A DNA stretch of 64,000 nt from Bufo bufo (taxonomy: Eukaryota > Chordata > Amphibia > Anura > Bufonidae). The notes below the pieces were generated by a model. It had not been told where the DNA came from. It ran no database searches and was given only the letters and a program-made list of their open reading frames with translations. A program made the translations under genes and the position numbers. Of this stretch, positions 20,482-31,471 are shown piece by piece. Position 1 is the first letter of the stretch. Each line of letters starts with the position of its first letter. The stretch spans positions 38,499,468-38,563,467 of the forward strand of contig NC_053392.1 in NCBI RefSeq assembly GCF_905171765.1, written 5' to 3'.

Positions 20482-22155
20482 TGTTAAGGGGGGATATTAA
20501 TCACCAATATTTATGCAAATATCGATAATTAATATTCATAAATGGGAGGAGCCGTCTATTGATGACTCCGCCCATTTATACCTAAATAAACATAAAACAC
20601 TACTGATTACCTCTGATTGCCTATACATTACACTGAACTACACTACGTACGACTTACTATCACTATACTACGGCGGCGACTAGTAAAAACACCATACACT
20701 GTATTATGAACAATAAGGAATATTTATTACACAATACAATTATACAAGTCTAACAATATGCTATATCTATATATATTCATAGATCAATGGATATGAATAT
20801 ATATACATACAGAAGTACACACCGCAGTATAGAAATGGTACTACAATAAACACAATACAAGCCTAACTACTCTACACAGCACAATCCCAAATTCCACCCC
20901 ACACACTAAATACATAATACCATAATACATTTATACACACAAATATCAATAACCCACCCGCCTGACTAATCACTGTCCCTATGGGGTACAAGGAGTTAAA
21001 CACAATGGTGGCTCTGCAGGGGATTAATACCTGCAGGCCAAGGGACACAGGGTTATGAGTTATCAGGGCAGTGGTAGCAGGGATAAGGCATTGAAGGGGT
21101 TAATGGTCAGGACTCTGCAGGGACAGGGCAATGCAGAGGTTAATGCTCTGCAGGGATTTATTCACACACTATATGTCACAGTCTAATATTTGCTTATAAT
21201 TATATATATCTATATCAATGGAATAGATATATATATTTATAGCAGCACACAACAATATAAGTAACAATACACTATTACGGTACTAACTACACTAACACAT
21301 TCCCCAGTCCTCCCCAACATCTAACTACAATTGTACTAATCCCTACGGGGAATAACCAGGGGTTATTACGGAACAGGGGATATGGGGGAACTACGATCCT
21401 GGGGGAACACAGGGGATATATGATTATAGGGGGACTCAGGGCAGGAGAGGTTAAGGGTAACCAAGGGTTATACAGGGGGTGACTGGGCTGCTTCCAGGGT
21501 ACAGGCTCATCAAGGATTAATGCTGAGACATGAAGTCAGCAGCCAGGGGTTAGGGGATGGTTGGTACTCAGCCATTTTTCAGAGCCATGTGGCCTCTCTT
21601 CAGGGTGCAGCGCCCATGTGCCTCATTGCAGTCCAGGAATCCAAGAGAGAGCATGTCTGCCATGCTGGGGGCTTTATACCACCAAAGCAGCCCCCCCTCC
21701 TCCTTCAACAGGAGGGTGATGACATCATCGTGGGGTCGTGTGACGGAATGCTAGAGCTGAAACAAAGGACTTCCTGCACAAGCTGTAAGCCCCCAGCTGC
21801 TGCTTCAACATAACATCACCCACTCCCACGTCATAAACGAACCAGGCTGATCAATATATATATGTACACATATACACACTACACAACCTGGGGATACTTA
21901 GGTATATTCATCCATATAGATGTTTGGGGCCCATCTACATGCATGTCCATATACACAATATCATAAATGGGCAGTAATAAGCCCACCTGCATATGGATAT
22001 ATTATACATAGAGATGTATGCTGACAAGGGGGCATACATACATCTCCATGTATACACCCATACCACCTGGACCGGCCCATGCAAAAGGGCCAATATACAT
22101 GCATATATGTAAGGGCATATATACATATATATTTAAATCCAAACTTCCCTCAACA
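20482..22155 (-). repeat. 5' LTR of the Gag-only element
   Basis: Upstream LTR on the minus strand, the same length as 14889-16562 and differing at one noticed base. Its outer end abuts target-duplication copy CAACC at 22156-22160, where the Gypsy integrase frame resumes. Confidence 0.92.
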
Positions 22156-22160
22156 CAACC

Positions 22161-23271
22161 ACACCAAGTCATTCACCCCAAGATCCGGACCTTCAGAGCG
22201 CTTCCTATCAGCCACACGTTTGTATCTACCACCAATTCTCTTCAAACTTTCTTGCACACTCTGCCACACTGAAGAAAGTGAAGACGCAAATCGTTCCTCC
22301 TCGGGAATCCCAGACGGCCCCCCCTCACTAAACGTAGAAAACTGAGGATGGAAACCATACGCACCAAAAAATGGTGACTTATCGGTGGATTCTTGACGAC
22401 GATTATTAATGGCAAACTCAGCTAACGGTAAATAAGATGACCATTCCTCCTGATTTTCGGAAACAAAGCATCTCAAATATGTCTCTAGGTTTTGATTGGT
22501 ACGTTCAGTCTGACCGTTGGACTGTGGATGGAAAGATGAAGAAAACGACAGATGAACCCCTAAACGAGAACAAAAAGCTTTCCAAAATTTAGAAACAAAT
22601 TGGGTACCACGATCCGCAACAATATCGGAAGGGACCCCGTGAAGCTTCACGATGTGGTCAATAAAAACCTGAGCCAGTGTGTTAGTATTAGGCAATGCGG
22701 CAAGAGCAATAAAGTGCACCATTTTACTGAATCTGTCAACAACTACAAGAATAACAGTCTTCCCCGCTGATACTGGTAGATCCGTAATGAAATCCATTGA
22801 TAGGTGCGTCCAAGGCCTGTTGGGGATAGCCAGAGGTAAAAGACGCCCTGCCGGACGAGTATGATCTACCTTAGAACGAGCACAGGTAGCACATGCAGAC
22901 ACAAAATTCAACACCTCCTGGCGCCACTTAGGCCACCAGAACCGACGAGACACTAATTCAGAGGTTGCCCTACTACCTGGGTGTCCTGCTAGTGTGGAGT
23001 TATGGTGTTCTTTTAGTATCTCCAGGCGTAAATCTTCTGGCACAAACAGTTTACCCGAGGGACAGGAGGCCGGGGGGTCCCCCTGAGCTTCCAACACCCT
23101 CCCTTCTAAACCTGAGTGTAATGCAGATACCACCACCCCCTTTTGCAAAATGGGCTCTGGTACATCAACCTCACCCCCTCCGGGAAAACTTCGAGACAAT
23201 GCATCCGCCTTAGTATTTTTTGCCCCCGGGCGATAGGTTATTAAAAAATTAGACCTAGTAAAAAATAACAA
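22161..23271 (-). pseudogene. Gypsy integrase (core), provirus
   Basis: This holds the end of RNase H/tether (NTKADALSRSF), then a zinc-binding HHCC domain (LEILKEHHNSTLAGHPGS ... CATCARSK), then the DDE core with SMDFITDLP, DIVADRGTQF and NGQTERTNQ. These residues define an integrase that would join element DNA to the chromosome. The frame is open but is cut by the nested element after the VWL segment, and it is separated from the RT part by TGA at 23317-23319. Gypsy-type integrase is certain and activity is excluded. Confidence 0.93.
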
Positions 23272-23316
23272 CCACCGAGCCTGTCTCGGGGTGAGACGTT
23301 TAGCAGACTCCAGATA

Positions 23317-24375
23317 TCATAAGTTTTTGTGATCAGTAATCACCGTGACGGGGTAAACCGCCCCCTCCAAAAAATGACGCCACTCCTCAAATGCCAACTT
23401 AATAGCCGAAAGTTCCCTGTTGCCAATATCATAGTTCCTTTCTGCAGTAGACAATTTCTTCGAAACGAAAGCACACGGACACCATTCACCAGGGGACGGG
23501 CCCTGAGATAGCACCGCTCCCACACCCACCTCTGATGCGTCAACCTCTACAATAAAAGGAAGCGAGACATCTGGCTGTACGAGAATAGGGGCCGAGATGA
23601 ATCTCTCCTTCAGAGATGTAAAGGCAGTTTTGGCTGCATGTGACCATTTGGAAAAATCGGATCCCTTCCGGGTCATGTCCGTCAGTGGTTTGACCACCAA
23701 GGAATAATTCTTTATAAACTTTCTATAAAAATTGGCAAACCCCAGGAAGCGTTGCAATGCCTTCAGGTTCTCAGGCAGATCCCAGTCCATAATCGCCCGG
23801 ACTTTCTCTGGATCCATGCGGAAACCTGAATCTGACAACACATACCCCAGAAAGGGCAGTTCTTTTACGGCGAACACACATTTCTCAAATTTAGCAAACA
23901 ATTTGTTGGCCCTTAATATCTGCAGCACTTGTCTCACATGGATCTTATGTGTATCCAGATCCGGGGAATAGACCAAGATGTCATCAAGATATATCACAAC
24001 AAATCTCCCGATAAGGTGACTAAAAATATCGTTGACAAAATGTTGGAACACCGCAGGCGCATTAGTAAGACCAAATGGCATGACCAGATTTTCATAATGC
24101 CCTTCTGGAGTATTAAAAGCCGTTTTCCACTTATCCCCCTCTTTGATGCGAACCAGGTTATAGGCTCCTCTGAGATCCATTTTGGAGAACCATTTAGCAC
24201 CAGCAACCTGATTAAAGAGGTCGGGAATGAGAGGAAGAGGATAGGGATCTCGGATAGTTATCCGGTTTAATTCCCAGAAATCCAGGCAAGGACGCAGGCC
24301 CCCATCTTTCTTTTTAACGAAAAAGAACCCTGCAGCCACAGGTGAAGAAGAGGGTCTGATGTGTCCCTTAGCCAA
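23317..24375 (-). pseudogene. Gypsy reverse transcriptase-RNase H, provirus
   Basis: A 352-residue open section starts after the stop at 24382-24384. It contains RT signatures [43 protein letters not shown] and the catalytic [30 protein letters not shown] and the RNase H start ([40 protein letters not shown]) follow. It ends at TGA (23317-23319), where a Glu codon is usual (DHKNLEYL). The protein would copy element RNA into DNA and degrade the template. Flanking stops disable the polyprotein. Confidence 0.94.
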
Positions 24376-24381
24376 ACTCTC

Positions 24382-25128
24382 CTAAATATAATCTTGCATA
24401 GCCTTCCTCTCCGGGCCGGAAAGATTGTATAACCGGGTTTTAGGTAGTTTTGCCCCAGGTAATAGATTAATCGGGCAATCATATGGACGATGAGGTGGTA
24501 ACCCCTGACAACCCTTCTCAGAGAACACATCCATAAAATCTGACAGAAAGGCAGGTAAAGATGTTACAGAGAGTGTAGAGCACCTACTACTCAAGCAGTT
24601 GTCCTTACAATGTTCACTCCACTCCACAATCTCCCCGGCCTGCCAATCCACCACTGGATTGTGAGTCACCAGCCAGGGAAGCCCCAATACCATATGAGCC
24701 GGAAGACCGTCCAGGACATAACAAGAGATATGCTCTTTATGGAGGTCCCCTACCTGCAGATGGATATTATGGATGATCTGAGTTAACTCTCTCTGAGTAA
24801 GAGGGGAGGAGTCGATGGCAAAAACAGGAATAGTTCTGCGTACCGGTTCCGAAGTAAAACCCAGAGCCTGAGCAAACCGTGAATCCACCAAGTTGACCCC
24901 CGCCCCACTGTCCAAAAAGACGGAACAGATCTCAGTCTTATTGCCCGCCTCAACCGTAGCGGACAACAAAAACTGAGACATGCGTATGGAGGAAACGAAT
25001 ACGCCCAGACTGTTATCCTCCGCACAATCTGGGGACTCTAGTTTTCCGGCGGCTGCTTTGTTTGTGGTCTCTTGGGTTCTGAGGGACAAACCTTTACAAA
25101 ATGACCCCTCCCCCCACAACGAAAACAA
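24382..25128 (-). pseudogene. Gypsy zinc knuckle/protease/pol N-terminus, provirus
   Basis: The open part begins out of frame over the gag knuckle, whose CFRCGG-type signature is readable in the neighbouring frame near 25125. It then gives the aspartic protease with [16 protein letters not shown] and the flap-side VLGLPWL. The pol lead-in [20 protein letters not shown] follows. TAG at 24382-24384 stops it within QDYI-ESLAKGH, where the plus-strand fragment at 2530 has a sense codon. The protease of such elements cuts the Gag-Pol polyprotein in the particle. Confidence 0.92.
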
Positions 25129-25129
25129 A

Positions 25130-25893
25130 CCTCTGACCTACGGCGGAACTTAGGAGGATTCACCCGTCTAGTGGCGCCCCCTATTTACATTGGTTCGACT
25201 GGATCATAACAAACCGATCCCTGCCCTATAGAGGCCTCCGTAAAATTTAATAGTCTCTCCCTGAGTCGTCTGTCGATTCTTATGGACAGAGACAATAGCC
25301 TCAAGAGACCCAGGGACCTCGTATACCGCCAGCGCGTCTTTTAATTTTTCAGACAACCCCTGGCAGAACTGACTCCTAAGGGCCGAGTCGTTCCATAATG
25401 TATCAGTAGCCCACCTACGAAACTCGGAACAATATAGTTCAGCAGACCGGTTCTCTTGCCGAAGTCTACGTAGCTTAGACTCAGCCAGTGAGACCCTTTC
25501 CGGGTCATCATATACGAGACCCAGGGCTTCAAAAAACTCCTCCACCGATCGTAAGGCCGGAGAGTCTGATGGTAGGGAGAAAGCCCAAGCCTGCGGATCT
25601 CTTTGCAGGAGAGAAACTACAATGCCCACCCGTTTTTCCTCACCGCCGGAGGATCTAGGGCGTAACCTGAAGAACAATTTGCAGGCTTCTCTGAAGGTTA
25701 CAAATTGGTCTCTCCCTCCTGAGAACCTATCAGGTAAAGCCACTTTTGGCTCAGGAGTACCTTGGTTTCCCGTAGCAACGGTGGAACCCAAGGATTGCTG
25801 CTGCTGCTGCTGCTGCAGCACTGTTGCTTTTAATCCTGCCGCTTCAAGGGATAACCCCTGTAATTGTTTCGCCAAAACCGTAACCGGATCCAT
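25130..25893 (-). pseudogene. Gypsy Gag, provirus
   Basis: The likely start is the Met at 25893 (MDPVTVLAKQLQ). A Gln run (7 Q) sits near residue 28, then the Gypsy-type capsid core with PDRFSGGRDQFVTFREACKL, RVGIVVSLLQ, PQAWAFSLP and RSVEEFFEAL. A frameshift near 25285 displaces the end, where the other frame gives RLRERLLNFTEASIGQGS. A TAA follows where CAA is expected near 25190. Gag forms the particle shell. The CAG/CTG run at 25798-25815 is a microsatellite. Confidence 0.9.
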
Positions 25894-25983
25894 AGTGGAA
25901 CAGAAAAATACAAAGCAAAACAGCAAGCAAAAAAAAAAAAATGAAATGTCACTTTTTTTTTTTTTTTAAAAGGCCAGATATAC

Positions 25984-26638
25984 TGTCACGACCGCTATCC
26001 CAGCAGCAGTCGTGTCGCACCAGACGGAGGGGAAGGGGGACCCTTATCTACAGATGGGAAATAGAATGGCCACCCCTGACTAACCCTAAGCTGGCACCTG
26101 TCTGCCCTGATACCCTAGACGGGGTGTGAACCCGTGCGGCGAGCAGGATGCCTAAACCCTCAGTCACCCTAACAAGACTTAGACTGGGGAAAGGCCGATG
26201 GGAGCACTAGTCACCATCACTCGCGTCTAGGAGAACAACAGGGGAAGACAGCAACAAACAAACAATCAAACATCAGAGATAGACTTATCCAGTCACGAGC
26301 AGAGAAGGCGATCCCAATCACGACAGTCCACGCCGGACAAGAGCTCCACAGCAATACCGTCAAACGATCTCCTTCAAAGGTCAGAATAGCACTGGAAGTA
26401 AGGACTATATCTGGCAATGACTGCAAGTGAAACTTAAACTAATATAGTAGCTGGGAGTGGCAGACAGGACTCACCTGAGAAGGATGCCTACAAACTCCCA
26501 GTCAGGACAAAAAGGTTCACAAGGCAAAACCCGGATGACATACCCTGAACCACGGAGCAAACTCACAAGCTATCGCGAGTAGCAAGTCGCTGCGACCTTC
26601 TCCTCCCAGACCTGTCTGGATCAGTCACAGTCGTGACA
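25984..26638 (-). repeat. 5' LTR of the Gypsy provirus
   Basis: Upstream LTR on the minus strand, 655 bases. Between it and gag (25894-25983) lies an A/T-homopolymer-rich leader. A primer-binding site is not obvious. Confidence 0.9.
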
Positions 26639-27319
26639 CTAGCTTTATTAAAGAACCAGATGTTTCTGCCGGAAAATAGGATTAACAGTATAAACAGGTT
26701 TTTACAGAATAATTGAACAAGAGTAAGAATAAATGCATTCCGCAGCAAACACATAAGAGTCCAGGCTACAGTCAGCCTTTATACTCCTATCTACCCCTGC
26801 TACTCAGGGTCCGCTTTCTCTATAACCTATCACAGAAAAGCACCGGTGCCACTCACAGTTCTGCACATTCTCGTGGATCCAATAAGATGCAGTCTGGCTC
26901 CAGGTCAGTTCGCTTGCTTGGCTGTCTTTCTCTCTCTGGTCACAACAGATGCAGATCTTTACTTAGTTTCAGCTCTGGCAGGAAGGATCCGACTTGAACT
27001 GGTCTCTGACACACGGTCCCACTCCTCTGGAACACACGGTGAAGTCCTCTGTGTGCAGCTCCACAGCTGTCAGGGAAAACTCAGCTAATATAGCCTCCTG
27101 CTGCTCCAGTCTTTTTCTGTTATCTCTCAGCAGTCCATCTCTCCCTGTTATCTCAGAAAGGCCCCAGCAACTTCCCGGGAAAAACATCTTAACTCTTTCT
27201 TATCCTCTGGCCAGCACAACTCAGGTTCCTGCTTAGTCACAGTGGCCTCTGGAAACATGACAGTCTGCATAGATATAAGTGCTGGAAATGCTGCTGGTTG
27301 ATTCAGGGCTGCCTCTTAC

Positions 27320-29571
27320 ACAGTCACAGCCTCTTCATCCACCTCTGGAGTGCCAGTGCCAGCAACACCAACACCTGTGTCACCAAGCATCTCCACAATG
27401 CTGGAGAGGAAGAGAAAGTACCCACCTACCCACCCACGATCCCTAGCCCTGAATGCCAGCATTTCAAAATTACTTGCCTTTGAAATGCTGTCATTCCGTC
27501 TGGTGGAGACGGATAGTTTTAATGTACTTATGGCGGTGGCTGTCCCACAGTACGTCGTGCCCAGCTGCCACTACTTTTCAAGGAGAGCCATCCCTTCCCT
27601 GCACAACCAAGTAGGGGACAAAATCAGGTGTGCACTGCGCAACGCCATCTGTGGCAAGGTGCACCTGACTACAGATACGTGGACCAGTAAGCACGATCAG
27701 GGCCGTTATAGCTCAGCACACTGAGTAAATGCAGTGGCGGCTGGGCCTGAGGCGGATAGCAGTTTGGTTCATGTCCTTCCACCACCGAGGATTGCAGGGT
27801 GCTTCAGTTTGCCTCCTGTTGCTTCCTCCTCCTACTCTGCTTCCTCATCCTCTACCAGCTCCTCATCCGGTCAGCCTTCACCACCAACTTCAGCACAGCC
27901 AGGGGTAAAAGACAGCAGGCAGTTTTAAAACGTATCTGTTTGGGGGACAAACCCCACACCGCGCAGGAGCTGTGGACGGGCCTTGAACAACAGACCGATG
28001 AGTGGTTTGTGCCAGTCAGCCTCAAGCCCGGCCTGGTGGTGTGCGATAATGGGCGAAATCTCGTAGCAGCTCTGGGACTAGCCGGTTTGACGCACATCCC
28101 TTGCCTGGTGCATGTGCTGAATTTGGTGGTGCAGAAATTCCTTAAAAATTACCCCGACATGTCAGAACTGCTGCATAAAGTGCGGGCCGTCTGTGCGCGC
28201 TTTAGGCGTTCTCACCCTGCTGCTCGCCTGTCAGCGCTGCAGCGTTACTTCAGCCTTCCCGCTTACCGCCTCATATGCGACGTGCCCACAAGGTGGAACT
28301 CCACCTTGCACATGCTGGCCAGACTGTGCGAGCAGGAGCAGGCGATAGTGGAGTTTCAGCTGCAGCATGCACGGGTGAGTCGCTCGGTGGAACAGCACCA
28401 CTTCACCACCAATGTCTGGGCCTCCATGCGAGACCTGTGTTCCTTGTTACACTGTTTCGAGTACTCCACCAACATGGCCAGTGCCGATAACGCCGTTCTC
28501 AGCGTTAATGTCCCACTTCTATGCCTCCTTGAAAAAACGCTCCTGGCTATGATGAAAGAGGATGTGGCACAGGAGGAGGAGGAGGAGGAAGAGGGATCAT
28601 TTTGTTGGGTTTCCAGGCAGTCATTCCTAGGTGGCTCCGAGGGTGGGTTCCGGAACCCACAAACCCAAGGTACACAATTGTCCAGCCAGGGCACAGTTCT
28701 GGAGGATGATGAGGTGGAGGATGAGGAGATGGAGGAGGAGGAACCGTGTTCACATCAGGGTGGCACACAAACCAGCTCATGGCCATCACTGGTGCGTGGT
28801 TGGGGGGATACAAAGGACACAGACGATACACCTCCCACAGAGGACAGATTGTCATTGCCTCTGGTCAGCCTGGCACACATGAGAAATTACATGCTGCAGG
28901 GTCTCTGCAACGACCGCCTAGTTGCCCACATTCTAACTTGTGCTGATTACTGGGTGGCAACGCTGCTGGATCCCCGTTACAAGGACAACTTACCGTCCTT
29001 AATTCCGTCACTGGAGCGTGATCGTAAGATGCGCGAGTACAAGCGCACGCTGGTAGACGCGCTGCTGGTGGCATTCCCACCTGACAGCGGGGGCACAGTG
29101 GAAGCACAAGGCGAAGGCAGAAGAGGAGGAAGAGGTCGCCAACGCAGCTGGGGCACCGCCAGCACCTCAGAAGGCAGGGTTAGCATGGCCGAAATGTGGA
29201 AAAGCTTTGTCAGCACGCCACAACAACCAGCACCACCAGCTGATATGGAACGTCTTAGCAGGAGGCAGCATTTCACCAACATGGTGGAGCAGTATGTGTG
29301 CACACGCCTACACGTACTGAATGACGGGTCTGCCCCCTTCAACTCCTGGGTCTCCAAATTGGGCACATGGCCTGAGCTTGCCCTTTACGCCTTGGAGGTG
29401 CTGGCCTGCCCTGCAGCCAGTGTATTATCTGAACGTGTTTAGCAGGGCAGGGGGCGTCATCACAGACAAGCGCAGCTGCCTGCCCAGCCAATGTGGACAA
29501 GCTCACGTTCATTAAAATGAACAAGGCATGGATCCATCAGGACTTGTCCGTACCTTGTGCAGAATAGACAT
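27320..29571 (+). pseudogene. hAT transposase copy B, catalytic and C-terminal part
   Basis: Resumes after the inserted block with PSISTMLERKRKYPP and LSKLLAFEMLSFRLVETD, and the first catalytic motif TTDTWTSKHDQGRY (about 27670). A TGA then replaces the Trp of the AHWVN segment (27722), with a small deletion. From about 27880 a single frame of some 520 residues is open to 29442. It carries VVCDNGRNLVAALGL, HVLNLVVQKF, DVPTRWNSTLHML, acidic linkers (EEEEEEEGSF) and the dimerisation segment PAASVLSERV. There a short deletion shifts the frame, and the tail (VITDKRS, KAWI) continues in another frame to 29571. This is the best preserved C-terminal half of the family here. Confidence 0.88.
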
Positions 29572-30780
29572 GTATACCGGCACTAAGCAGCCATTGTTTT
29601 ACTGCAGCGCAACTGCTCATGTTTGTATTTTGGATATTTCACACTCTTTTGGTTTGTACCTTAATTTTACAAAATTAAATTAAAATCAAAAACCTGTGTT
29701 GGCTATCTCGTCCTCCTCCACCGCCGCTTCCACCTACTCCGCTACGTCCACCGCCTCCTCAAACTCCTACTCCATATGGAACTCCACCTCATAAATCCAT
29801 TTTCTTTTTTTTGTACGTGTTTTATTTTATATCATTTCACTACTTTGTCATTTACATTTTCTGGTGGAATTCACCAATTTTTGGATGTATAGTACCACTG
29901 CTCTACCTAGTAGGCCGGTTAAAAAAATAAAAAATAAAATTGTCATTAACATTTATGGGTGAAATTCACAAATTTTGGGGTGTATAGTACCACTGCTATA
30001 ACTAGTATGACGTTAAAAAAAATAAAAATAATTGTCATTAAAATTTCTGGTGAAATTAACCAATTTTTGGGTGTGTAGTACCACTGCTATACCTAGTAGG
30101 CCGGTTAAAAAAAAAAAAAAAACATTTGTCAAATACATTTTAGGGTCAAATCCACCAATTTTTGGGTGTAATATACCCCTCCTCTACCTAGTTGACAGCT
30201 TAATACATTTCAATAATTTTTATTCTACATTTTCGGGTGACAATAAACAATTGTTTTCTGTCATAGACCCCTGTTCTACCAAGTAGACAGGTTAATAAAT
30301 TTCTGTAATTTTTCTGTTACATTCTTGGGTTGACATTATACAATTTTAGACGTGAATAAACCCCTGCTCTGCATAGGTGACAGGGAATAACATTTCTGAA
30401 ATGCTTCTTTAATTGATGCGCGCCACCTCCTTTGATTCAATGCTTAAACATAAGCAAGTTGTACCACATTTAAGCTTCAATACTTTGTCCCACATTTCCG
30501 CTATACTCTTTTGGCCAACATTTGCGCCTAAATAGCTTTTCCCACAATTCCGCTTGACTCTTTTGGCCCACATTTGGGTTTCTGTAATTTGTCCTACATT
30601 TGCGCCTCAATAACTTTTTCCTTATTTCTTCTTGATCTTAAATAAAAGTAATCTCCCTTAAATTTGGTCTCTTTTTCTCACGCTCCCTCTCTGGCCTGGA
30701 ACCCTGATTCCCCGCCACCCGTAATCACCATAGTAGGCGCATAAAAGAACATCAAAAGTTGATAGAGCAGATATCAAATT
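29572..30780. repeat. hAT B trailer with ~75-80-bp tandem units
   Basis: After the transposase stop comes AT-rich trailer. Between about 29860 and 30400, degenerate units carry AATTTTTGGGTGTATAGTA, CCACTGCTATACCTAGTAGG and a short A-run. A CCACCGCC-rich stretch lies near 29715-29770, and related (TTTTGGCCCACATTTG) units at 30470-30620. No gene. Confidence 0.7.
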
Positions 30781-31463
30781 GGATCGTGAACATCACGGGG
30801 ACGTGCGATATGGTGGGTGGGGCAGTCAGTATGCACATGCCTACACAAACTAACTGACAGGGGTCAGCCCCTGCAACTTCTGGGTCTCCAAATTGGGCAC
30901 ATGGCCTGAGCTTGCCCTTTACGCCTTGGAGGTGCTGGCCTGCACTGCAGCCGGTGTATTTTCTGAACATGTGTTTAGAACGACTGGAGGGTTATATTTC
31001 CCAATGTTTTGGGGTGTACCCTAATTTAAAAAATATAAATAAATTTAAAACCAAAAAGCAGTGTAGGCTTCCTCCTCCTCCTCCACCGCCACTTCCACCT
31101 ACACCGCCACATCCACCGCCTCCTCAACCTCCTTCTCGATATGTACCTGGTCCTCGTAGATCAAGATTTTTTTATTTATTTTTTACGTATTTTATGTTAT
31201 TTTAAGTAATTTCCCTATCCACATTTGTTTGCAGAGCACTTCTATGCTCTTAACCACATTTTGACGCCATTTTCAGCCCTCTAGCCCTTTCCATTACATC
31301 TTTACAGCCATTTTAGTGCTCAAAAGTTTGGGTCCCCATTGACTTCAATGGGGTTCGGTTTTGGGGTCAAGTTCGGTTCAAGTTCGGGTCCCGAACTCAA
31401 ACTTTTTTCCGAAGTTCGGCCGAACCCGTCGAACCCGAACATCCAGGTGTCCGCTCAACTCTA
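30781..31463 (+). mobile_element. Second hAT 3' end (duplicated terminal fragment)
   Basis: 30860-30990 repeats the coding end of the hAT transposase (GTCTCCAAATTGGGCACATG, GCCTTGGAGGTGCTGGCCTG) and then breaks down. A CCTCCACCGCC-rich trailer and the complete 3' subterminal/TIR segment follow to 31463. It lies about 1.4 kb beyond the equivalent part of copy B, so two hAT 3' ends are stacked. The eight bases outside (ACAAGGAC) have no partner that I could find. Confidence 0.7.
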
Positions 31464-31471
31464 ACAAGGAC

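Larger units (their letters stand above)
14889..22155 (-). mobile_element. Gag-only LTR element, ~1.67 kb near-identical LTRs
   Basis: Two 1674-base direct repeats, 14889-16562 and 20482-22155, start TGTTAAGG and end CTCAACA on the plus strand. The only difference I found by eye is A16212 versus T21805. A perfect 5-bp target duplication, CAACC at 14884-14888 and 22156-22160, shows a single clean insertion into the Gypsy integrase gene. The 3.9 kb interior carries one convincing gene, a Gag on the minus strand, and no reverse transcriptase. It is thus a young, non-autonomous element that presumably used another element's polymerase and integrase. Family not recognised. Confidence 0.92.
13796..26638 (-). 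mobile_element. Gypsy chromodomain provirus with two LTRs
   Basis: LTRs of 655 bases at 13796-14450 and 25984-26638 both start TGTCACGACC and end GTCGTGACA. They flank gag, protease, RT-RNase H, integrase and a chromodomain on the minus strand. Flanking pentamers CCAGC (13791-13795) and CTAGC (26639-26643) look like a target duplication with one substitution. The LTRs differ at several sites by eye (for example GCATC/GCACC, ATGGA/ACAGA). The integrase end is split by the element at 14889-22155. The order PR-RT-RH-IN-chromodomain is that of chromoviral Metaviridae. Confidence 0.93.
13715..27262 (-). mobile_element. LTR-like insertion in hAT B, hosting the Gypsy provirus
   Basis: Removing the Gypsy provirus leaves 13715-13795 joined to 26639-27262, about 700 bases that start TGTAGCGGTC and end AACATGACA. 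This gives the TG...CA ends of a solo LTR sitting inside the hAT transposase gene. The hAT flanks GCAGT and GTCTG do not form a clear target duplication, so the solo-LTR reading is plausible but unproved. The remainder 26644-27262 shows no gene. Orientation is guessed from the resemblance of TGTCATG on the minus strand to the other LTRs. Confidence 0.5.
11745..31463 (+). mobile_element. hAT transposon copy B, split by a nested 13.5 kb insertion
   Basis: The leader, the N-terminal transposase part (12690-13714), the C-terminal transposase part (about 27320-29571) and the trailer read in one direction around the inserted block 13715-27262. The right terminus GTCCGCTCAACTCTA ends at 31463. No left TIR is visible. 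The leader begins just after the TTAA at 11741, so the 5' end is lost or replaced. The trailer contains a second, partial hAT 3' end (30850 onward), pointing to duplication or a further nested fragment. Confidence 0.8.
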
